In this document: positions 6,151-11,062 of the stretch, piece after piece
Numbering within the stretch: the stretch's first letter is position 1
How the letters are laid out: every line of letters begins with the position of its first letter
NCBI GenBank assembly: GCA_946481195.1
Contig: CAMLNG010000076.1
Span: forward strand, 1-11,062
Source: an uncultured Chromatiaceae bacterium
GTDB lineage: Bacteria; Pseudomonadota; Gammaproteobacteria; Enterobacterales; Alteromonadaceae
Direction of reading: 5' to 3'
Length of the DNA stretch: 11,062 bases
Made by a program: the position numbers and the translations under genes
The notes under the pieces: generated by a model
Told to the model about the DNA's origin: nothing
What the model saw: only the letters and a program-made list of their open reading frames with translations
The model's database searches: none

Positions 6151-6582
6151 TTATTCGGGGGTACGCGTTTGCGGTTCTACCCCAAGCTGACGGTAATGTT
6201 TAAATTTTTGTCGCGCCGCAGCTTTGCCGTGTTCGGCTGCCGGCACAAATTCGATGATTTGACTGAAGCGGTTGGCAAAAGCAGGCACTGTGTCGGTGAG
6301 GTTAATCAGCACCTGGCGGCTGGTCCTTGGACCCTGCCAGCTGATCTCAACCGGCGCACCGCGCGCGGGGCCTTCGCCGGCCAGGTTGTGTGGCACAAAG
6401 CGTTCAGCGTCAAACTGCCATAATACCTCATCGACCGCCTCGGCGTCTTGCTGATTTGGGCAGTAGACAAAGACACGCTGATTGGCGCGGAACAAATCTG
6501 CACAGAGCTGGCAGGTCAAAGCAAAATGAGCCGGCATGCCGGCCAGCTCATCTTGTTGCAGCAAATAAAATTGCACTTGCAT
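6151..6582 (-). CDS. holC: DNA polymerase III subunit chi
   Basis: This 143-residue protein (E. coli chi is 147) belongs to the clamp-loader accessory pair chi-psi and links the polymerase III holoenzyme to single-stranded-DNA-binding protein during lagging-strand synthesis. It is recognised from the start MQVQFYLL, the VDEVLWQF segment (50-57), and the highly conserved block RFVPHNLAGEGPARGAPVEI (61-80), then the VLINLTD and EFVP segments and a basic C-terminal helix (RQKFKHYR). ATG 6582 is preferred over a TTG one codon earlier. The ribosome binding site is weak (GAG about 10 bases before). It lies between pepA (54-base gap containing a hairpin) and valS, the same order as in E. coli. Confidence 0.96.
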   Translation of the reverse strand: MQVQFYLLQQDELAGMPAHFALTCQLCADLFRANQRVFVYCPNQQDAEAVDEVLWQFDAERFVPHNLAGEGPARGAPVEISWQGPRTSRQVLINLTDTVPAFANRFSQIIEFVPAAEHGKAAARQKFKHYRQLGVEPQTRTPE

Positions 6583-6598
6583 CAATTCGCACTCTTTG

Positions 6599-6631
6599 AC
6601 AACAGGCCAGTGAACTTCACCGGCCTGTTGT
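6599..6631 (-). terminator. Hairpin between pepA and holC (attenuator or processing site)
   Basis: ACAACAGGCC (6599-6608) pairs with GGCCTGTTGT (6622-6631), and inside it GTGAA (6610-6614) pairs with TTCAC (6616-6620) after one A/C mismatch. The structure starts five bases after the pepA stop. It lacks a U run on the - strand, so it may reduce read-through, act as an RNase processing or 3'-end stabilising stem, or set the pepA : holC-valS ratio. Confidence 0.5.
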
Positions 6632-6636
6632 TTGGG

Positions 6637-8145
6637 TTAATCCTGCGGATGATGACCGGCGCGGTTGATTAAAAACTGCGTCAGCATCGCGACCGGACGG
6701 CCGGTGGAGCCTTTGTCTTTACCACCACTGCGCCAGGCGGTGCCGGCGATATCCAGGTGCGCCCAATTGTATTTGCGGGTAAAGCGCGACAGGAAACAAG
6801 CAGCGGTGATAGTGCCGGCGGCGCGACCACCCAGGTTGCTGAAGTCGGCAAACGGACTTTCCAGTTGGTCCTGATAATCGTCCCACAATGGTAAACGCCA
6901 GGCGCGGTCGCCACTTTGCTCGGACGCATTCAAAATCTCATGTGCCAGCGGATTGTGATTGCTGAGTAAGCCAGAGGCATGTTTACCAAGCGCAATGACG
7001 CAAGCACCGGTTAAAGTCGCGACGTCGATGACCACATCCGGGTCAAATCGTTCGACATAGGTCAGCGCGTCGCACAGCACTAAGCGGCCTTCGGCGTCGG
7101 TGTTCAGCACTTCCACGGTTTGGCCTGACATCGTCGTCAGAATGTCGCCCGGCCGGTAAGCATTGCCGTCCGGCATGTTTTCTGCGGCGGCCAGCACACC
7201 GATAATATTCAGCGGCAAGCCGAGTGAGACCGCAGCCTGCATAGTGCCAAGCACAGAGGCGGCGCCACACATGTCGTATTTCATTTCATCCATCGCATCA
7301 GACGGTTTAATGCTGATGCCGCCGGTATCAAAGGTCAGGCCTTTGCCGACCAGCACCACAGGGGCGCTGCTATCGCCGGCACCCTGATAATGGATGACCG
7401 CCATCGCCGCCGGGTTTTCAGAACCGCGCGCCACTGCGAGATATGAATTCATCCCCAGCGCTGACATTTCTGCCGTGCCAAGCACTTCAACTTTGACTTT
7501 CTCTGACAGCTCAGTCAGCTTTTGCGCCTGTTCTGCCAGCCACAGTGGTGTGCAGATATTCGGCGGCATATTGCCGACGTCTTTACATTGTTTAATGCCA
7601 GCAGCAACGGCCAGACCATGCTCAACGGCTTTTTCACCGATGGTCAGGTCACGCCGGGTCGGAACGTTAAAGACGATTTTACGCAGCGGACGCCGTGTTT
7701 CGTCTTTTTTACTTTTTAATTTGTCGAAGACGTACAGACAATCTTGTGTGGTTTCAACGGCATGACGCACTTTCCAGTAGGTATCACGACCTTTAACGTG
7801 CAGTTCTGACAGGAAACAGACCGCTTCCATTGAGCCGGTTTCGTTCAGGGTGCTGATAGTTTTAGCGATGATCTGGCGGTACTGGCGCTCGTCTAATTCA
7901 CGTTCTTTACCGCAGCCAACCAGCAGGACTCGTTCGCTCAGCACGTTGGGGACATGATGCAGCAATAACATCTGGCCCGGTTTGCCTTCGAGGTCACCGC
8001 GACGCAGCAGGTTGCTGATGTAACCTTCGCTGATTTTGTCCAGCTGTTCGGCCACGGCTGACAGCCGGCGTGGCTCATAGACACCAACGACAATGCAGGC
8101 ACTGCGTTGTTTTTCCGGACTTCCGCTTTTAACGCTGAACTCCAT
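6637..8145 (-). CDS. pepA: Leucyl aminopeptidase (cytosol aminopeptidase PepA)
   Basis: This complete 502-residue M17 metalloaminopeptidase removes N-terminal residues from peptides in the cytoplasm (E. coli PepA is 503). The N-terminal domain (about 1-165) is followed by the catalytic domain with its di-metal site: lysine in [11 protein letters not shown] (K268, D273), D291 in KYDMCGAA, and NTDAEGR (348-354; D350, E352, catalytic R354). The nearby basic residue of GISIKPS (K280) is the second catalytic position. In E. coli PepA also binds DNA as an accessory factor in Xer recombination and as a regulator of carAB; the very high similarity makes a DNA-binding role possible here but not shown. 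The start is fixed by AGGAG five bases before ATG and by the family N-terminus [16 protein letters not shown]. It is the first gene of pepA-holC-valS and is divergent from lptF. Confidence 0.98.
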   Translation of the reverse strand: MEFSVKSGSPEKQRSACIVVGVYEPRRLSAVAEQLDKISEGYISNLLRRGDLEGKPGQMLLLHHVPNVLSERVLLVGCGKERELDERQYRQIIAKTISTLNETGSMEAVCFLSELHVKGRDTYWKVRHAVETTQDCLYVFDKLKSKKDETRRPLRKIVFNVPTRRDLTIGEKAVEHGLAVAAGIKQCKDVGNMPPNICTPLWLAEQAQKLTELSEKVKVEVLGTAEMSALGMNSYLAVARGSENPAAMAVIHYQGAGDSSAPVVLVGKGLTFDTGGISIKPSDAMDEMKYDMCGAASVLGTMQAAVSLGLPLNIIGVLAAAENMPDGNAYRPGDILTTMSGQTVEVLNTDAEGRLVLCDALTYVERFDPDVVIDVATLTGACVIALGKHASGLLSNHNPLAHEILNASEQSGDRAWRLPLWDDYQDQLESPFADFSNLGGRAAGTITAACFLSRFTRKYNWAHLDIAGTAWRSGGKDKGSTGRPVAMLTQFLINRAGHHPQD

Positions 8146-8339
8146 GGGGACTCCTGATTCTAAGAGGCAAAATGCAGCAGGGGGCCGGACCGGGCGCTAT
8201 GCTTGATAAAGAGCTGGTCTGAGCCGATAAAAAAGCTCGGAATCCGCTGCAGTTTCGTTGATAATAATTGCTATAAATATCCAGTTTACTTAAAAATTGC
8301 CAGCGCGCCAGCAAAAAGACTGGTTTTTAGGGGGCTTTT
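8146..8339. promoter_or_regulatory. Divergent intergenic region between pepA and lptF
   Basis: The 194 bases must hold the promoters of both the pepA-holC-valS unit and lptF-lptG. The middle (about 8251-8300) is AT-rich with -10-like elements such as TATAAA (8272-8277, + strand) and TATTAT (- strand, near 8261-8268), but I could not pair either with a convincing -35 box. GAGC (8221-8224) and GCTC (8235-8238) form a weak inverted repeat around an A run. The exact start sites cannot be assigned by eye. Confidence 0.5.
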
Positions 8340-9455
8340 TTGATTGTTTTTCGCTACTTGATTGGTGAAGTCTTTAAATCACAGCTCGCTGTATTTCTGA
8401 TCCTGATCACCATCATCTTAAGCCAGCGCTTCGTGAAAATACTGGCGGATGCCTCTGAAGGGGAATTGCCGGGCCAGTTAGTGCTGACGCTGATTTCTTT
8501 GAAATTACCGCAGTTGGCGGTGCTGATCCTGCCATTAGCGGCATTTTTAGGCGTTTTGGTCGCCTACAGCCGTATCTACGCCGAAAGCGAAATGACAGTG
8601 TTACACGCCACCGGTATCAGCGAGTGGTATGTGACACGGCTGACGCTGATCCTGAGCCTGTTGATGGGGCTGGCGGCGGCCGGTCTGATGATGTACTTAA
8701 GCCCATGGGCCGCAGAGCGCGAATACGAAATCATGGCCAAAGCCGACGCCGATTCTGGTTTGTCGACGCTGTTACCTGGCCGCTTCCAGCAAACATCCAA
8801 TGAAAAAGCCGTGGTGTTTGTGCAGGACATGAACCGCGACGGCACGCAGTTATCCCGCGTATTTCTGGCACAATCAGCCAGCGAAGACAATTTAACTGGC
8901 TCTGTGGTATATGCCGAAACCGGTGCAGTGGCTGAAGACAGCAATGGCGCGCAACGGCTGGTGCTGAGTAATGGCCGGCGTTATGCCGGTTCAGTTGATT
9001 CACCGCAGTTTGATGTACTGGAATTTGGCCGTTACGACATTCAAATCCGTGAACAGCAAGTCGAGCAACGCCGGCGCAAACTCAGTTCATTACCCACGGA
9101 CCAGCTGCTGGCGGTCAATAGTGCTGAAGCCAAAGCCGAATGGCACTGGCGGCTGGCGATCCCGATTTCTATCCCGATTCTGATGCTGCTGGCGGTCCCG
9201 CTCAGCCGGGTGAATCCGCGTCAGGGTAAGTTTGGTAAGTTATTGCCAGCTTTAGCATTATTTCTTGGCTATTACATTTTACTGATCGTCTGCCGCAACC
9301 TGATTGAAAACGAGAAGATCCCGGTGGCGCTTGGCATGTGGTGGATCCACGGCCTGGCGTTGGCGCTTGGGGTGTTTTTGTTATTACAAAGCCGCGCCGG
9401 TTATCAGCGTTTCACTGCACGCCTGAATGGCCGGGGCCGGAGTCAGCATGCTTAA
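8340..9455 (+). CDS. lptF: LPS export ABC transporter permease LptF
   Basis: This 371-residue inner-membrane protein, with LptG and the ATPase LptB, extracts lipopolysaccharide from the inner membrane and passes it through LptC and the LptA bridge to the outer membrane. It has three N-terminal membrane helices (about 9-29, 52-76, 100-120), a periplasmic jelly-roll domain (about 125-265) and three C-terminal helices (about 270-290, 302-319, 331-350). Landmarks shared with the family are YLxGExFKSQLAV, LILPLAAFLGVLVAYSR, ESEMTVLHATGIS (the coupling region facing LptB) and VPLSRVNPRQGK. The start codon is TTG: an in-frame TAG at 8328-8330 excludes anything further upstream, AGGGGG (8329-8334) gives a well-placed ribosome binding site, and the resulting MIVFRYL fits the family. 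It overlaps lptG by eight bases. Confidence 0.96.
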   Translation: MIVFRYLIGEVFKSQLAVFLILITIILSQRFVKILADASEGELPGQLVLTLISLKLPQLAVLILPLAAFLGVLVAYSRIYAESEMTVLHATGISEWYVTRLTLILSLLMGLAAAGLMMYLSPWAAEREYEIMAKADADSGLSTLLPGRFQQTSNEKAVVFVQDMNRDGTQLSRVFLAQSASEDNLTGSVVYAETGAVAEDSNGAQRLVLSNGRRYAGSVDSPQFDVLEFGRYDIQIREQQVEQRRRKLSSLPTDQLLAVNSAEAKAEWHWRLAIPISIPILMLLAVPLSRVNPRQGKFGKLLPALALFLGYYILLIVCRNLIENEKIPVALGMWWIHGLALALGVFLLLQSRAGYQRFTARLNGRGRSQHA

Positions 9456-10515
9456 AATTATTGATGTTTATATTGGCCGGATCATTTTATCCACCACCTT
9501 ATTGAGCCTGACCGTGCTTTTGGTGTTATCCGGTATGTTCCGTTTTATTGACCAGCTGCGGCTGACTGATCGCGGCGACTACACAGTATTAGTGGCCGCG
9601 ATGTTCAGCCTTTTTACTATTCCCGGTGATTTGGTGACCTTTTTTCCGATGGCGGCGTTAATCGGCGGGCTGATTGGCCTGGGCATGCTCGCCAGTAACA
9701 GCGAACTGGTTGTGATGCAGGCGGCAGGTTTGTCGCGGCTCAATATCATCAGTTCGGTAATGAAGACCGCCTTGCTGATGATGGTATTGGTGATGGCTGT
9801 GGCCGAGTGGGGCGCGCCGACGGCGGAAAAATTTGCCCGCGAACTCAAAGCCAAAGCCATTTCCGGCGGTGATTTATTAGCGGCTCAGCAAGGGGTTTGG
9901 GCCAAAGATGGCGACGATTTTGTCAATATTCGTCAGGTATCGGACGGTGGTGATTTAAAAGACATCACTATTTTTGAATTCACGCCGGATTTAGCCTTGC
10001 AGGCCATTGTGCATGCACGCACCGCTGGCTTTTTTAATGGCGTCTGGCAGCTGCAGGATGTCAGCCGCTTAGCCTTTCGGGATGAAAAAATTGAAAAACA
10101 TCATTGGCCTGAACAGCGCTGGCGCTCAACATTAACGCCGGACAAACTCGGTGTGATGTCGATTAAACCTGAGCTGCTGAGTTTAAAAGGTCTTGCTGAA
10201 TATATCGAATACCGTCAGGTGAACCAGCAGGAAAGCAGTCGGTATCAGCTGGCCTATTGGCGCAAAGCTACCCAGCCGCTGACGATAGTGGCGATGTTGC
10301 TGCTGGCGTTGTCGTTTATTTTTGGCCCGCTGCGTAGTGTGACTATGGCGGCCCGGGTGCTGATGGGGATTTTGACCGGTTTTGGTTTTTATATGGCCAA
10401 CGAAGTGTTTGGCCCGGTGGCGCTGGTGTATCAGTTGCCCCCTTTATTAGGCGCCATCGCGCCCAGTGCCTTGTTTATCGGGGTTGCAGTCTATTTGATG
10501 CAAAAACGCGGGTAG
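9448..10515 (+). CDS. lptG: LPS export ABC transporter permease LptG
   Basis: This 355-residue partner of LptF (E. coli LptG is about 360) is the second membrane subunit of the LptB2FG lipopolysaccharide extractor. It has the same plan: helices at about 12-32, 54-82 and 103-121, a periplasmic jelly-roll domain (about 125-265), then helices at about 274-293, 303-321 and 333-350. Family landmarks are the start MLKIIDVYIGR, FPMAALIGGLIGLGMLA, SELVVMQAAGLSR (coupling helix segment), AAQQGVWAKDG, LTPDKLGV and ALSFIFGPLRSV. ATG 9448 is chosen because GGAG (9439-9442) lies five bases before it and the family N-terminus begins there; an ATG at 9427 would add a poor extension inside lptF. The overlap with the lptF stop implies coupled, equal synthesis. 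Its stop lies inside a hairpin shared with the convergent gene. Confidence 0.96.
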   Translation: MLKIIDVYIGRIILSTTLLSLTVLLVLSGMFRFIDQLRLTDRGDYTVLVAAMFSLFTIPGDLVTFFPMAALIGGLIGLGMLASNSELVVMQAAGLSRLNIISSVMKTALLMMVLVMAVAEWGAPTAEKFARELKAKAISGGDLLAAQQGVWAKDGDDFVNIRQVSDGGDLKDITIFEFTPDLALQAIVHARTAGFFNGVWQLQDVSRLAFRDEKIEKHHWPEQRWRSTLTPDKLGVMSIKPELLSLKGLAEYIEYRQVNQQESSRYQLAYWRKATQPLTIVAMLLLALSFIFGPLRSVTMAARVLMGILTGFGFYMANEVFGPVALVYQLPPLLGAIAPSALFIGVAVYLMQKRG

Positions 10516-10530
10516 CTTTGCTACCGCGCG
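10507..10530. terminator. Shared hairpin over the two convergent stop codons
   Basis: GGTAGC (10511-10516), loop TTT, GCTACC (10520-10525) form a 6-bp stem, extended by CGCG (10507-10510) with CGCG (10527-10530) across one bulged G. The lptG stop TAG (10513-10515) lies in one arm and the stop of the convergent gene (10521-10523, TAG on the - strand) in the other. There is no T run on either side, so it is not a textbook intrinsic terminator, but it is the only structure between the two genes. Confidence 0.5.
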
Positions 10531-11018
10531 TCCCGGTGTAAATTCAAAGCGCTGCTTTGTTCTTTGGTCAGTACCACCACAATAGTGCCGGCGAGCTGGT
10601 CTTGCAGCGCCAGACCTTTGCCCCAGCGCAGCCACAACCAGAAATTGCCGATGCCACCCAGAGATGTCAGTAAGCGGATACAAGCCTGACGCAGTGTTAC
10701 AGGCTTACCGTCGGCGCTTAACAACAACATCCGCCAGGCACGCATGCCCAGCGTCTGGCCGGCTTTGACCCAGAAATACAGATAAAACCACAAGATACAG
10801 GCCGTACTATACAGCTGAAACCACAGCGCATGTTTTTGAATATATTCAGCTTCGTCCTGATAACCCTGCAGCGAAATCACACCGGCTTTGGCTAATAAGG
10901 TCACAGCGCCAAGTGCCAATGCCATAGCAAACATCCAGATGGCACAAATGACCAGCAGGTCATACATGATGGCGGACAAACGGCGCAGCAGGCTGGCACG
11001 GGGGGCTTCAGTATACAT
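10521..11018 (-). CDS. RDD family membrane protein
   Basis: This 165-residue integral membrane protein has no assigned function. The family is named for conserved Arg and Asp residues: here RR (12-13) and D20 in RRLSAIMYDLLV at the start of helix 1 (about 21-44). A second helix (about 64-86) leads to GQTLGMRAWRM (87-97) and SADGKPVTLRQACIR (101-115), the family's typical cytoplasmic segment. A hydrophobic stretch (about 112-131) and QDQLAGTIVVV (139-149), equivalent to the usual HDxxAGTxVV end motif with Gln in the His place, complete it. ATG 11018 has GGAG five bases upstream. Some RDD proteins have been linked to ion transport, but nothing here shows a substrate. It is convergent with lptFG, with the stops five bases apart, so it is not in their operon. 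Its promoter would lie at or beyond the window edge. Confidence 0.88.
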   Translation of the reverse strand: MYTEAPRASLLRRLSAIMYDLLVICAIWMFAMALALGAVTLLAKAGVISLQGYQDEAEYIQKHALWFQLYSTACILWFYLYFWVKAGQTLGMRAWRMLLLSADGKPVTLRQACIRLLTSLGGIGNFWLWLRWGKGLALQDQLAGTIVVVLTKEQSSALNLHRDAR

Positions 11019-11062
11019 AGAGACTCCAGTTCAGAACCGCCGGCAGTCTAACATGACGGCTT

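Noticed and set aside
8221..8238. Terminator or attenuator in the pepA leader (GAGC...GCTC with A/T run)
   Set aside because: The stem is only 4 bp with a 10-nt loop and the A/T run is inside the loop, not after it.
1..11062. CRISPR arrays, tRNA or rRNA genes, insertion sequences, phage or toxin-antitoxin genes
   Set aside because: No regularly spaced repeats, tRNA-like cloverleaf, transposase motif or phage-like protein was seen on either strand.

Overview
The window looks like ordinary chromosomal DNA of a gammaproteobacterium. From memory of protein sequences, ValS, PepA, HolC, LptF, LptG and RraB all closely resemble their E. coli counterparts. The exosortase-type (PEP-CTERM) proteins and the general feel of the sequence suggest an Alteromonadales/Rheinheimera-like organism, but that genus-level guess is inference only.

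Layout from left to right. Positions 1-698 hold the 3' end of plsC and the complete rraB on the + strand, closed by a strong terminator. Positions 741-3200 are an accessory block. It holds two convergent, clearly paralogous secreted proteins of the THxN PEP-CTERM family (+ strand 1003-1797 and - strand 1909-2712), with two back-to-back hairpin terminators between them, and a possible 68-residue small gene on the - strand (2940-3146). Positions 3200-8145 are the - strand cluster pepA-holC-valS, read in that order and closed by a 14-bp perfect hairpin. A 194-bp divergent intergenic region separates pepA from the + strand pair lptF-lptG (8340-10515). A convergent RDD-family membrane protein gene (10521-11018, - strand) ends five bases from the lptG stop.

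The housekeeping order rraB ... valS-holC-pepA / lptF-lptG is as I remember it from E. coli, where yjgM and yjgN sit between rraB and valS. Here the THxN pair fills that slot, so it looks like accessory cargo in a variable gap of a conserved neighbourhood.

The most interesting signal is regulatory. Upstream of each THxN gene there is a candidate sigma-54 (RpoN) -24/-12 promoter with GG and GC exactly 10 nt apart. The two regions also share the 10-mer CCGTACATTC, and the first has a decamer repeated 31 bp apart at a distance where enhancer-binding proteins usually bind. This fits what is known of PEP-CTERM systems, where the PrsK/PrsR two-component pair acts with RpoN. The exosortase and PrsKR themselves are not in this window. 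Both paralogs carry imperfect PEP boxes (AEPAG and VPAPAT) and a conserved set of four cysteines.

No rRNA, tRNA, CRISPR array, insertion sequence or prophage gene was seen.
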